64,000 nt of DNA from Terebella lapidaria (GCA_949152475.1 OX424556.1:58858451-58922450), one strand, 5' to 3'; counted from the first letter of the stretch, positions 1-10,743 are shown. Program-made: numbers and translations. The notes: a model not told the origin generated them from the sequence alone.

Positions 1-256
1 GCTTGGTATTTTCAAAATTCAGGATCCCGATTGGTTTATCCATATCGCACCAGTCCCCCAGGTATTGTACACGAGCGCCAAAAATGATTTTGTGCTCAGT
101 TGAGTTTTGGACACCGGCACGCCCGGCAGCACTTTACAAATGTAACAATTACGATCGGATTTAATAAAACAAGACTGGATATTCTACAACTTGCCTCTCG
201 TTACGTTTTCATCAAATAACCATCATCTTCAAGCTCTACCAAACTAATTTCCCACA
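1..256 (+). repeat. 5' LTR, truncated by the window edge
   Basis: Bases 1-256 recur at 7663-7918 with a constant offset of 7662 and no indel. I see one substitution (A at 243, G at 7905). The LTR ends in CA at 255-256. An AATAAA at 163-168 is the likely polyadenylation signal of the R region. Confidence 0.93.
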
Positions 257-259
257 AAT

Positions 260-282
260 TGGTGAAAGAATCCGGACTCGAA
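260..282 (+). other. Primer binding site (tRNA-complementary)
   Basis: TGG starts at 260, four bases after the LTR end, as expected for pairing with a tRNA CCA end. The complement reads as a discriminator base, a 7-nt acceptor strand, a 5-nt T-stem strand and a T-loop of form TTCGAGT, all at tRNA spacing. I could not assign the tRNA species. Confidence 0.6.
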
Positions 283-625
283 ACTGACCAAACCAAAAAG
301 TGCTGCCGCCGGCTCGAAATTTCTAAATTGGAACAACATTGTTTATCACGCTTCGAAACTTCCATCTCCATCGAAGTGTGAGAAGAAATATATATTCGTC
401 AACAAACAGTTCAACCTCGGATATTTCCATCGACTTGGGGCGAATATTCCCCAGAAAAACAAATTCGAGAAGAAACATCGCTCGAGTGACAGATTTATTG
501 CCCACAACAAAAACCACGGGCGCCATTCAATCAGCCAACCAATCACGAGCAACGCTGCGGACTCCCCGTGACGTCATATAACACCCGACGAATCACGAGA
601 CAGAACACTGCCGCGGATTACAAAC
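283..625 (+). other. Leader of the retrotransposon, noncoding
   Basis: This is the stretch between the primer binding site and the gag start. Short open frames occur on both strands but none has recognisable content. It should hold the packaging region of the genomic RNA, though no specific signal can be named from sequence. Confidence 0.5.
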
Positions 626-1627
626 ATGCCGCGCAGAAGTCGCACCGCGCAGCCAGACCCACAACAAAATGATGACAGTGTCAAGGACGCTACTGTCAAC
701 TCGACAGTGACAACATTGACATCGGCGATCAGCTGTCAAGCCCTTGAAGAGAGCGTACCGAAGTATCACGGACACGTAACAGGAAACCCGTCGAAATGGC
801 TTAAGTCATTCAACAGGTATGCCACCTTCAAGAACTGGTCGGACTCGACGAAATGTTTGTCATTCCCGCTGTTCTTACGGGATAATGCAACGGAGTGGTT
901 TGACAGTTTGCCGGACGCCACCACCGAAGTCTACGACAAGCTGGTTGCCGCATTCCTTGACAATTTCACACTCAGCCGCACACAACAGCTGAGTAAGCTG
1001 AGTCAATTGTCGGCAATCAGGCAAGCAGCATCAGAGTCTGTAGACAGTTTCCTCCTCAGGCTGTCCAAAATTTGCCAGGAACTTGGCAGATCCGAAGATC
1101 AACATATGGAATATGCAGTTCAGGGACTGCTGGCTCCAATACAACAACAAGTCCTGCTGCGAGAGCCTAAAACCGTTGCTGACGTGCGACACATGGCTTT
1201 GCTGGTGGAGAGTGTAGCGAATCAGAATACAGCTACATCCACCCTTCCAGTGGCAACTGCCCACACCAGTGAGCCATCAACCACGGCGGACCAGCTGGCT
1301 GCTATCAACAAACAGCTGCAGCAGCAAGGGGAACAGGTTGCAGCATTTGCGTCACAACTCAAGCGACGAGGTGAAGACCGTCACCAGGAGCAGGACCACC
1401 GCGAGAAACGTCACCGTGACGACCGAGATGACCGCGAGGAGCACTGGGACCGTCGCCGCTTCAACCGTCGACGCCCACACCGCGAGACTTCGTTTGACTG
1501 CGGACGATGTGGAACAACACACGGTCCACGAGCGTGTCCCGCGTTCCGAAACCAGTGCACGCGATGTTCTCGGCGAGGACATTTCAAGTCCCAATGCAAG
1601 ACCAAACTCGCCGTGAACCGGGAATAG
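626..1627 (+). CDS. gag: Gag polyprotein of Ty3/gypsy element
   Basis: A 333-residue structural protein that forms the virus-like particle. Residues ~45-190 are an alpha-helical retrotransposon capsid-like domain (motifs such as WLKSFNRYATFKNW and ATEWFDSLP). Residues ~205-245 are Gln-rich and probably coiled. A very basic, Arg/Asp/His-rich segment follows. The C-terminus holds two zinc knuckles: a variant CX2CX3HX4C (CGRCGTTHGPRAC) and a canonical CX2CX4HX4C (CTRCSRRGHFKSQC). The ATG at 626 is the first in this frame with gag-like sequence after it. The frame ends at a UAG (1625-1627) directly after the nucleocapsid, and pol continues in the same frame. Confidence 0.9.
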   Translation: MPRRSRTAQPDPQQNDDSVKDATVNSTVTTLTSAISCQALEESVPKYHGHVTGNPSKWLKSFNRYATFKNWSDSTKCLSFPLFLRDNATEWFDSLPDATTEVYDKLVAAFLDNFTLSRTQQLSKLSQLSAIRQAASESVDSFLLRLSKICQELGRSEDQHMEYAVQGLLAPIQQQVLLREPKTVADVRHMALLVESVANQNTATSTLPVATAHTSEPSTTADQLAAINKQLQQQGEQVAAFASQLKRRGEDRHQEQDHREKRHRDDRDDREEHWDRRRFNRRRPHRETSFDCGRCGTTHGPRACPAFRNQCTRCSRRGHFKSQCKTKLAVNRE

Positions 1628-1655
1628 GGACTTCCGCTCGTTCCGAACGAGAGCG
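1625..1655 (+). promoter_or_regulatory. Gag-Pol junction: in-frame UAG with 3' stem-loop
   Basis: UAG at 1625-1627 is the only stop in one open frame running from 626 to 6025. Nine bases later a perfect 6-bp stem (CTCGTT at 1637-1642, AACGAG at 1646-1651) encloses a 3-nt loop. Two more pairs are possible below a 2-nt bulge. Known stop-codon readthrough signals, such as the UAG of gammaretroviruses, use a stop, a short spacer and a downstream RNA structure. I infer translational readthrough as the way Pol is made. The alternative is an inactivating point mutation in this copy. Confidence 0.6.
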
Positions 1656-4600
1656 AGCATAAGCTAAGTTCACTCAATAAAGAAAGTGTAACTACAAATG
1701 TCAAAGAAAATGTAAATAACAGTAACGAACAGAATGTACATGTTAAATTGTCGGTAATTGATACTGATAAAGGGAACGTTATTAGATTGAGTGTGAATGG
1801 TATTGGATGCTATGGTTTAATAGATACTGGTGCTAATGTGTGTGTACTATCAGAACGTATGTACAAGAAATGTAAACTGCACCATGGGTGTAAATTGAGT
1901 AAGAGTAATATAACATGCATTATTGGTGTTGGAGGTAAGATCATCCAAGTGCTAGGTGAGGTTGTTGCTCCTCTTATTATCTCCGGATTAAATGTATTTC
2001 AAAGTTTTCTGGTAATTCCGGGTGACAATGCCCCTGAGGTCATTTTGGGAGCAAACTTCCTATATGAGCAGAGAGCCACCATCGATTTTGGCCAAGGCAC
2101 ATTATCTATACAAGCAGGTTTGGTGACTGTAAATTTAGAACCCACCAGTGCAGCTAAAACTCAGGTTTGCCTGATTAAAACCATGACAGATGTCACTGTA
2201 AGTGCCAAAAGTGAGTGTCTGCTGCCAGTGAAGATTGCAAGCCCGAAGCGCTCAGCTCACAACAACAGTGACAGTGACTTTGGTCTACTCCAGCCTGCAG
2301 TGTCCTTGCCCAAAAAGTGGAGTGTAACCGGACCAAGATGTGCCGTCTCACCAGTCAACAACACCTGTGTGTATCGTCTGCTGAATCCACATCAAACAGA
2401 CTCCATCATTCCTAAAGGCACAATCCTAGGCACATACACCCCAACAAAGGATGCAAATACATCGCTAATTTACATGGCAGATACACCATCAGAGTTTGCA
2501 CCACTAATCCACTCATCCGAACTTAACCCAGAAGCACCAGAATACATTCCTGGAAATACAGTCGCTGTAGCAACAACAACAGCAAAAACGACAGCTACAT
2601 GTACAGACTATGTAACCAGACTTCTCGAATATGACTCTCAGAACATAATCACATCAGACAAGAATGTCAACAGTGACTCACAACATGTCAACAGTAACTC
2701 ACAAACTGTCAACAGTAACTTACAACATGTTAACAGTGTCTCTACAGAACATAATTACATCCAAACTGCCAAACATCTGAATGTTCAAGTGTCTGAAACA
2801 CTGTCAGGAACAGAAAGCGATAAATTGATGGCACTCATCGGTCAACATCGAGATTGCTTCGCAACATGCACAGAAGAGCTTGGATGCTACAAGGGATACA
2901 AGCATGTCATCGATACTGGAGACCATCCGCCAGTAAAATCGCGATTCTATCGCACATCACCAGCTCAAAAACAAGAGATAGAACGACAAGTGAAGTCATT
3001 GATGGACAAGGGTATAGTTGAGCGATCCACAAGCGACTGGCTATCACCAGTAATACTTGTCAAAAAGTCTGACAACACATGGAGACTAGTCATTGACTAC
3101 AGAGGTCTCAACAAATTGGTGAAACCTGTCTATTTTCCGCTCCCTCGTCATGAAGATGTAGTTGACGCTCTTGGAGAGAGAAAAGCGACTATCTTCTCAA
3201 CACTGGATCTGGCACAAGCATTCTTACAGACCGAACTCGACCCTGCAACGAAACATAAGACAGCATTTATAACACATCATGGTGTATATCAGTACACTAG
3301 AACTCCCTATGGTCTGTCAAATTCACCAGCTAGTTTCGGTATTGTAATGTCACGTGTTCTTCAAGATTTTAATTATATCTTCACGTTAACTTACGCTGAT
3401 GATATTCTGGTATTCTCATCAAGCTTTGATGACCACATCTCTCATCTGAGACAAGTCTTTGAAAAATTGCGAAAGGCAAATCTAACGTTGAAACCGACAA
3501 AGTGCATCTTTGGAGCAAATAAAGTAAAGTACCTCGGTCACGTTCTATCAAGTGATGGAATTTCCACCGATCCCGAGAAAACAAAAGCTATCGACACATT
3601 CCCTAGACCTGAATCAGCAACACAGATCCGAAGCTTTTTGGGATGCTGTCAATATTACCGGAAATTCATTCAGGGATTCGCCAAGATATGTGAGCCGTTA
3701 AATGCACTTCTACGGAAGCAGGCAAAATTTGTATGGGACTCACGCTGTGAGGAAGCCTTCAAACTTCTAAAACTGAAGCTCACGTCCAGCCCTATCTTAG
3801 CATATCCGAATTTTGACAGGGAATTCATCCTCTACACTGATGCTTCAGGAGCCTCCATATCTTACATTCTCGGTCAGAAGGACAACGATGGGAAAGAAGT
3901 TGTCATAGCCTATGGTGGAAGAGCGCTACGTGACTCTGAACGCAGATGGGGTATCACAGAGCAGGAAGGCCTTGCATTGATTGAAGGTATCAGACACTAT
4001 CATGTATACTTGTCTGACCGTCCCTTCACTGCCGTGACTGACCATGCTGCCTTACAGTTCATACAACAGAACAAGATGACTACTGGACGTCTAAGCCGAT
4101 GGGCCATATTTTTACAGCAATATAGAGTCAACATTGTCTATAAGAAAGGCTCATTCCACAAGAATGCTGATTCATTGAGTCGTCGAGTATATCCTCCGAC
4201 AGTACAGCCGCCTTCAACATGGGTGACTCCAGCAGCAGTCAACACAATGACACTGATCACTGCAAATGATGACAAGGAGAAAGCAGAAGATAGATACACT
4301 CAGCTTAATGCTGCCAGATACTTGGCTTCAGTCATCAATGTCAATACCCCGAACATCAAGGACTTACAGCGGGCCGATAAGCAGCTCATGAACATCATTT
4401 CCTACCTAGAAGATCGTAAGCTCTCTTCTGATATTGAAGATGAGCAACGATTCATCGCCGAGAGTCATGAGTACGTTGTAGATGATGATGGGTTACTCTA
4501 TCATATCTACATTCCACGAGGCAAGGGACTCCGTGCGGACCGCCTTGTCAAACAACTAGTGGTCCCGGACTCCCTCAAACATGAAGTCCTCCTCAGTTAC

Positions 4601-6025
4601 CATGACTCATTACTAGCAGGTCACCAGGGCTTTGATCGAACATACCATCTGATTCGATTGAAGTACTTCTGGTTGAAAATGTACAGCGAGATAAAGCAAT
4701 ACGTCAAGTCCTGTATTGCTTGCCAACAGAACAAGAAGGACAAGCACTGCCAACATAAAGCGCCGCTGAAACCGATTCCAGCAGAGGGAATTTTCAAGCG
4801 AGTCCATGTGGATCTTTTCGGACCCCTTCCTCAAGTGAATAGCTTCAGATACATACTCGTAGTCGTAGATTCCTTTTCGATGTGGCCTGAAGCTTTTCCA
4901 GTCAAGACTCTACAGGGGAAGGAGATAGCCAAGATACTGTACCGCGATGTCATCTGCCGATGGGGCGCTCCCTATTCACTCGTTAGTGACAGAGGTACAA
5001 ACTTCTTGTCACAAATAGTGAAGGAGGTGTGCAAGCTGTTCAAGGTTGCGAAATACCAGACGACAAGCTGGCACCCCCAATGTAACGCCACGGTAGAAAG
5101 ACGGATGGCACCACTGGCGCAAACACTTCGGATGTTCGTGAACAAACACCAGAACAACTGGCCAGACCTGCTTCCTTCCATAATGGCTGCTTGGAGAGCA
5201 ACTCCTAGCGTCAAAAGTACCTTGTTCAGTCCTTACAAGATTCTCATGGGAGAAGAGATGAGGCTGCCGATCGACACCACGTTGATACCCAATAACGACG
5301 TCATTCCAGACGTGTACAAACACCTGGAAGATATGGCTATCGACTTTAAGGTACTGCAAGACCAAGTGAAAGAAAATATCCAGCGGTCCCAAGCCGAGAA
5401 TAAGCGATATCACGATCGATTCGCTGTGAAACCTAGTTTCAACCTTGGTGACCGTGTTTGGATAAATAACAAGAAACGAGTGGTTGGCCTCAACCCAAAA
5501 CTTCAACCGAAGTACGACGGGCCCTACTACATCACAGACATTGCAGAAAATGACACATTTTCGCTCCGTGATTGTAGCACCCACAAACCACTCAAGTCCA
5601 GAGTGAATGCTGAGCGTCTTAAGGCCTACGTTTCACCTGAGACCAGACAGATACCACTCAATGAAGAACATCCAGCAGACACTGATCACCACCGCGATGC
5701 AGATGAACGTGCTGATGACGGTGAACCAAGACCCTCAACCAGTACAGACACTGACGCACAGGGAAAAGATGACAACAACACTGCTGAGGCTGACACCCCC
5801 GAAGACTCACTGCGCTCCGACGATGGAGAAAGAATGGTGGAGTCAATTTCCCGATGTCAGCGGTATAAAGGGAAAAAGTGGTATTTGGTCAAGTGGGTGG
5901 ACCACAGGTTCAAGGAGTGGGTAACAGAAGATCAAGTTCCAGAAGAAGCGATCCGCTTGTTCCACGTGACCCGCACCCAGAAAGGAAAGGCCAGGAAAGC
6001 GAAGAAGAGGAAGGCTTGTGTCTAA
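1628..6025 (+). CDS. pol: Pol polyprotein (PR-RT-RH-IN-chromodomain-like)
   Basis: The frame continues gag's frame past the UAG; no ATG precedes the protease, so it probably has no independent start. Positions below count from Leu at 1748. The protease motif DTGA is at 26-29. Reverse transcriptase carries the VIDYRGLN motif and the catalytic YADD at 549-552. RNase H has TDAS at ~697 and a NADSLSR end motif. Integrase has an HH-CC zinc domain (His952, His959, Cys989, Cys992), the catalytic D1022, D1081 and E1117 (DX35E), and a GPY-type module (KYDGPYYI). The last ~60 residues (WYLVKWVDHRFKEWV and following) resemble a chromodomain. All catalytic motifs are intact, so this copy may be functional. 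The 3' end is part of a tandem duplication. Confidence 0.93.
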   Translation, partial: GLPLVPNESEHKLSSLNKESVTTNVKENVNNSNEQNVHVKLSVIDTDKGNVIRLSVNGIGCYGLIDTGANVCVLSERMYKKCKLHHGCKLSKSNITCIIGVGGKIIQVLGEVVAPLIISGLNVFQSFLVIPGDNAPEVILGANFLYEQRATIDFGQGTLSIQAGLVTVNLEPTSAAKTQVCLIKTMTDVTVSAKSECLLPVKIASPKRSAHNNSDSDFGLLQPAVSLPKKWSVTGPRCAVSPVNNTCVYRLLNPHQTDSIIPKGTILGTYTPTKDANTSLIYMADTPSEFAPLIHSSELNPEAPEYIPGNTVAVATTTAKTTATCTDYVTRLLEYDSQNIITSDKNVNSDSQHVNSNSQTVNSNLQHVNSVSTEHNYIQTAKHLNVQVSETLSGTESDKLMALIGQHRDCFATCTEELGCYKGYKHVIDTGDHPPVKSRFYRTSPAQKQEIERQVKSLMDKGIVERSTSDWLSPVILVKKSDNTWRLVIDYRGLNKLVKPVYFPLPRHEDVVDALGERKATIFSTLDLAQAFLQTELDPATKHKTAFITHHGVYQYTRTPYGLSNSPASFGIVMSRVLQDFNYIFTLTYADDILVFSSSFDDHISHLRQVFEKLRKANLTLKPTKCIFGANKVKYLGHVLSSDGISTDPEKTKAIDTFPRPESATQIRSFLGCCQYYRKFIQGFAKICEPLNALLRKQAKFVWDSRCEEAFKLLKLKLTSSPILAYPNFDREFILYTDASGASISYILGQKDNDGKEVVIAYGGRALRDSERRWGITEQEGLALIEGIRHYHVYLSDRPFTAVTDHAALQFIQQNKMTTGRLSRWAIFLQQYRVNIVYKKGSFHKNADSLSRRVYPPTVQPPSTWVTPAAVNTMTLITANDDKEKAEDRYTQLNAARYLASVINVNTPNIKDLQRADKQLMNIISYLEDRKLSSDIEDEQRFIAESHEYVVDDDGLLYHIYIPRGKGLRADRLVKQLVVPDSLKHEVLLSYHDSLLAGHQGFDRTYHLIRLKYFWLKMYSEIKQYVKSCIACQQNKKDKHCQHKAPLKPIPAEGIFKRVHVDLFGPLPQVNSFRYILVVVDSFSMWPEAFPVKTLQGKEIAKILYRDVICRWGAPYSLVSDRGTNFLSQIVKEVCKLFKVAKYQTTSWHPQCNATVERRMAPLAQTLRMFVNKHQNNWPDLLPSIMAAWRATPSVKSTLFSPYKILMGEEMRLPIDTTLIPNNDVIPDVYKHLEDMAIDFKVLQDQVKENIQRSQAENKRYHDRFAVKPSFNLGDRVWINNKKRVVGLNPKLQPKYDGPYYITDIAENDTFSLRDCSTHKPLKSRVNAERLKAYVSPETRQIPLNEEHPADTDHHRDADERADDGEPRPSTSTDTDAQGKDDNNTAEADTPEDSLRSDDGERMVESISRCQRYKGKKWYLVKWVDHRFKEWVTEDQVPEEAIRLFHVTRTQKGKARKAKKRKACV

Positions 6026-6879
6026 CCTAGATACAAGACCACTAAAGGCACACTTAGTGACATGCATGTCATAGTTTTAACTAATGTGTTTTGACATTTA
6101 AGTAAGGGCTATTTGGCCATACATTCCTAGGTTTACGGTCAACACCCTGCAATACTCATGTGCGATACTCATTGGCTCTGTTTCTCCCAGAATGGTTTGA
6201 GGCACCGTCCCTTGGTAATCTCCAAAATTCTATTTCGGCTGGTACCTCCCAAATTATTTGTTTTGATCATTGAGGTTACCCATTGATGATTCTTTAGGCT
6301 ATAACGTTAGAAGCACCGTTAGTGCACAGTATTATTGAGCGATATACACATCCTGTGTATGTCTTGTCAACCACATTAGGCACTTGATTGAACTTGAGGA
6401 GTGGGTAACAGAAGATCAAGTTCCAGAAGAAGCGATCCGCTTGTTCCACGTGACCCGCACCCAGAAAGGAAAGGCCAGGAAAGCGAAGAAGAGGAAGGCT
6501 TGTGTCTAACCTAGATACAAGACCACTAAAGGCACACTTAGTGACATGCATGTCATAGTTTTAACTAATGTGTTTTGACATTTAAGTAAGGGCTATTTGG
6601 CCATACATTCCTAGGTTTACGGTCAACACCCTGCAATACTCATGTGCGATACTCATTGGCTCTGTTTCTCCCAGAATGGTTTGAGGCACCGTCCCTTGGT
6701 AATCTCCAAAATTCTATTTCGGCTGGTACCTCCCAAATTATTTGTTTTGATCATTGAGGTTACCCATTGATGATTCTTTAGGCTATAACGTTAGAAGCAC
6801 CGTTAGTGCACAGTATTATTGAGCGATATACACATCCTGTGTATGTCTTGTCAACCACATTAGGCACTTGATTGAACTT
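5913..6879 (+). repeat. 484-bp tandem duplication over the pol 3' end
   Basis: Sequence 5913-6395 recurs at 6397-6879 with a constant offset of 484 and looks identical. The first copy holds the last ~37 codons of pol, the stop and ~370 bp of 3' noncoding sequence. The second copy repeats the pol C-terminal codons as a dead fragment in the noncoding region. The break points are clean: the sequence upstream of copy 1 and downstream of copy 2 is unique. Confidence 0.9.
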
Positions 6880-7556
6880 ACCTTCTGTTCACAATTTGCT
6901 ACAAGTGTATATATCACGTGCTGTCAATTCTATTTGAGTTGTGTCAAAATATGTTTGTAACCGTTACATGTATCACCAATATTTACATGTATAAAACTGG
7001 CATGAACCAGAAACAAGATTGAAATGCTGACTGCATTTGTATTGTATTATACCTCATCACAATGAGATATGTGTCAAGTATTGTTTCTTAGGAAAGGACA
7101 CAAGAAATTTGAGCATTGTCATGATTATATATATACATATATTATACCAGGATATCCAGAATGTCAGCTTGTGTTCTTCTACAATATGCATCTATATTTC
7201 CCTTTACAAAGAAGAAACAAAAACAGGAGTTTTTGACTAAACGAAAGGGGCAGATATCAGAGTTTCAAATTATTAATTGTTTATTAATTGATAATTAGCT
7301 ATTAATCTATTTACATTGTTACTCAATCATGTATCCTTGATTGACAAGTACTGTTTATTGTCATGATTAAGTCAATATATAAATTACATAATTGTTATGT
7401 AATAAATTATAAGTTATATAGTAGATTATGTGATAGCATAACTATCATTATGAATAAGGTGTATATGTGTACAACAACAGTATATCAGTATTATCTATAA
7501 TATAAAAGAATTCTGTGTTTGAACCTTTTGTACTAAGTGACCCACTATCAGAAAAT
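6880..7556 (+). other. 3' noncoding region of the retrotransposon
   Basis: AT-rich sequence between the duplication and the 3' LTR with no supportable frame. A purine-rich run ACGAAAGGGG at ~7240-7249 is the best-looking polypurine tract. However, it lies about 310 bp before the likely LTR start, so either the LTR is longer than I call or the true tract is the weaker A-rich run at ~7551-7556. Confidence 0.5.
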
Positions 7557-7918
7557 TGTTACGTCCATAGTCGAGTACGTTTGTACCCAGCAACATTTTG
7601 AATTTGAATTTCCTTTGTTTCCATCTAAGTTTTCCATATTTGTAAAAGTAGAATTAGCATAAGCTTGGTATTTTCAAAATTCAGGATCCCGATTGGTTTA
7701 TCCATATCGCACCAGTCCCCCAGGTATTGTACACGAGCGCCAAAAATGATTTTGTGCTCAGTTGAGTTTTGGACACCGGCACGCCCGGCAGCACTTTACA
7801 AATGTAACAATTACGATCGGATTTAATAAAACAAGACTGGATATTCTACAACTTGCCTCTCGTTACGTTTTCATCAAATAACCATCATCTTCAAGCTCTA
7901 CCAAGCTAATTTCCCACA
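7557..7918 (+). repeat. 3' LTR
   Basis: The region 7663-7918 is certain, because it duplicates 1-256. The start is inferred from TGTTACGTCC at 7557, a common gypsy LTR opening, giving a 362-bp LTR bounded by TGT and ACA. The R-region AATAAA is at 7825-7830. An earlier start cannot be excluded, because the matching part of the 5' LTR is outside the window. Confidence 0.8.
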
Positions 7919-10334
7919 ATAGTGTATTGTTCATTTCGCCTCGTGTGGGTGGAGAGAATGGTATGGTACCGCATGTCCTAATGGTGGATCATGTCTTCAC
8001 CGAGACAGGAGATATTGAATGGTGAGTTTGTGCAGACATATTGCTTGGGGTGAGATGTCTTTGATCTGGGATCAAACAAAAGACAAACATTGCTGCAGGT
8101 TGGATGATGAGGCTGGCAATTGATTTTCACAGGAAATTCCTCCGGACTGTACGTTATTGATTACTACTCATTCGTCATGGCTTTTCTGAGACGGAGTGGT
8201 GGATTTAAGTTTGACAGTGAAGAAATGTTTTTGGCCATTCATCACCATTTCCGAAAGAAGATATTCTCCATGTTGTCATATTTTCACACCTATTGGTATT
8301 CATCTCGAGCATGTCCAGTAGTTACGTAGTTACGTAGTGTGTGAGAAGTGACGTGTATTGCCCCCAGCTCTGGTAACCATGGTTACCCTGTCCATCCTGC
8401 ATGATGCTATTTATTCCACTAGTATTAAAAGTTTTTTCCTGTCACAAATATTGCATTCAGAGAATTATTTTATCTGATGAATTACTTTTTTAAAATGAAT
8501 GTGGTATTCAAATAAAAGAATTGGATTGGAATTATGTTTCTATATCTTAAAATTGATTTGAGCTTTTCATTAGTCAGTTGTTAGACATGCATCCCCAACA
8601 ACATGACAACTCCAAAATATATACATACTAGTACTTTACACCTACATCAATGTTTGTTGTCTAAATTCTAAAATATTTTTAGTGTCTTTGCCTATTGGGA
8701 ATAGCTTCAGTTTGAACAAGGTTTTGTGCTTCTGCTTCTCTACAGGGTTAAAAACCAAACCAAACCAACCCAGGCTGACACATTTTGGACAGATTCAAAT
8801 AGCTTAGACAATTTGCTGATTACCGCAAAAGCTTCTTTAAGAACACAAGTTAATGATTTCTCAAACATATGAGCTGTTGCTGACACAATTAGCTGGCTGA
8901 GATGCCCAGCTAAGGACGTTCTGCCAAATCTTCTTGCAGTCCTGAAAGCCATCTGAGCACCTCGGGAATCCCCGCTAACACCCTCGGCTCACCGGCTAGA
9001 TGTCTCGGCCAGGTTTTTATCTAGCGTCCTGAGGAAGAATGCTAGAGCTGTGGAGATGCTGACAAACACAGTCCACTCGGGGTCCAAAGATGTCTGATTC
9101 TCCAGTGTGGGTACTCAGTCCACACCAGCCAAAACTTGATCATGGGGTGGCCAAAATTGACAGGTCTTGTCTGGGTTTAGGACAGTACAGGAAGCAGTGA
9201 CTGCTGATTGGTGACTATATAAATGGGATATTGTGTCATTAGGCTTGCTCTGTTCCAGGACATAAGTCTGTATTAGAAAAAGACATTACTGACCATTTTG
9301 TCTTGTGGTCACAACATTTCGACTAGAGTGTTCCTGTTGCTATGTGAAGGTTAATTGTCTTACTTTTGAAAAAGTGCAAGCAGTCCACCTGCCAACTACC
9401 AGGGTTGCCATGGTAACAGTTTGGGTAGGTGGTTTGAGGTAGATCATAGTTGGATGTCGTGCCATAAAAGTTATGTCTGATTTGTTTCCCTGGTAATATT
9501 CCCCTGAGTTGACCAATAACAAGTCAGGTAGCCCTGATATTATGAACGCATTATGACCCTTGTGAGTCAAAGCCATTTTATCATGTTCCCATGGCTAGCC
9601 TATGTTGACAGTTGCCCTGTTGTAAATTATTGCATACTTAGTTACAAGCAAGATCATTGGGCCTATCTCAGCTGAGATTCTGAGCACATTTAAGATTTTT
9701 TGTAGCACATTTCAATTTAATAAACAAGGTAATCTGAGATCGCCATGGCAATCAAGCTGTATTAATTCTGCGGATTTATAACATGATGAGGTATGGGGGA
9801 AGGTGAGTTTATAATTGCTGGAAGGAAATTAGTTGGAGACAGGTAGAGTTTCAGGCTATCATGTGTGGCTTAGAGTATGCAGTAAACAGGGAGAAATTAT
9901 ACATGTCTATGTGGATATTAGACTGGCGGAAAGACTTGGTGAATCTACTACATGGATTCTAGAATTTTAATCTCTCATCTGAATCATTTAAATGATGTCC
10001 CTATAATGGATACTTGGAATACAATCTATTAACTTGTATCTCAGAAAGCAGGACTATGACTTGTGGAATGTATGGGGCTGTTTGTATAGGGACAGTCTTT
10101 GTTAATTGCAGAGGTCATTCAAGGTCAAGTTCTTGTGTAAATATTTGTGCACATTTTTAGAGGCGATTCTGCGTGGACACAGTTAACTGGTGATGAAGTT
10201 GGATGGCATGTGGCTAAACACAGTTAATTGGCACCAAACATAATAGCTGTTTGTCAATGGATAATTGAATCAGCAAACACAAGCTGTCTGTCTGGACTGT
10301 CACTATGGACATTCATGAATGTGTATTTGGGGTA

Positions 10335-10349
10335 GGGGGGGGGGGGGGG
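10335..10349 (+). repeat. Poly-G tract (G15)
   Basis: Fifteen consecutive G, interrupted upstream by TA, with further G-rich sequence on both sides. Such runs can form G-quadruplexes and are prone to length errors in assembly. Confidence 0.8.
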
Positions 10350-10743
10350 TAGGTTCTTGTAGGGGAGGGGACTTCTTGTGGAGGTTGACTGACAAACAAT
10401 GGTTTCCCTTCCTAGAATCAGAAACATGAGACACAAACAGCATGGGGGATGTTTTGTGTAAAATAATCTCTTCAATATCAATGCCAAGAATAATTTATGC
10501 TATTTATGCATAGAAGTGAAGTTAGTCATGTTGATTCGCACTTGATCACTGATAAAATACTGTAACTTATCACCTATTGTATTTGCTATATTGTATTTGC
10601 TGTTGCACAGTTTTGTGTGGGAGCTGTGCAAAGGGAGTGAACACGGAGACGGGAGGAGGTTGATCTCCTAACTGGAGCTTACTTGATGTAAATTATAGAC
10701 AAGGAGCCTCCGGAGACACTGGTGCTCAGTCACAGTGGCCAGA

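Larger units (their letters stand above)
1..7918 (+). mobile_element. Ty3/gypsy LTR retrotransposon, near full length
   Basis: The element reads, in order, a partial LTR, primer binding site, gag, pol (protease, reverse transcriptase, RNase H, integrase, chromodomain-like tail), 3' noncoding sequence and LTR. That order (integrase after RNase H) defines Ty3/gypsy (Metaviridae). Its two LTRs differ at one site over the 256 bp that can be compared, so insertion is recent. No env-like frame is present after pol. The 5' LTR start and the target-site duplication are outside the window. It lies in the same orientation as the downstream FAT-type gene and probably in one of its introns or its 5' flank. 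Confidence 0.95.

Noticed and set aside
5009..5584. 191-codon minus-strand frame inside pol
   Set aside because: Overlaps the integrase region, whose + strand motifs are unmistakable.
9340..9576. Minus-strand frame of 78 codons in the 5' noncoding stretch
   Set aside because: No homology and no supporting splice or promoter context; length is expected by chance.
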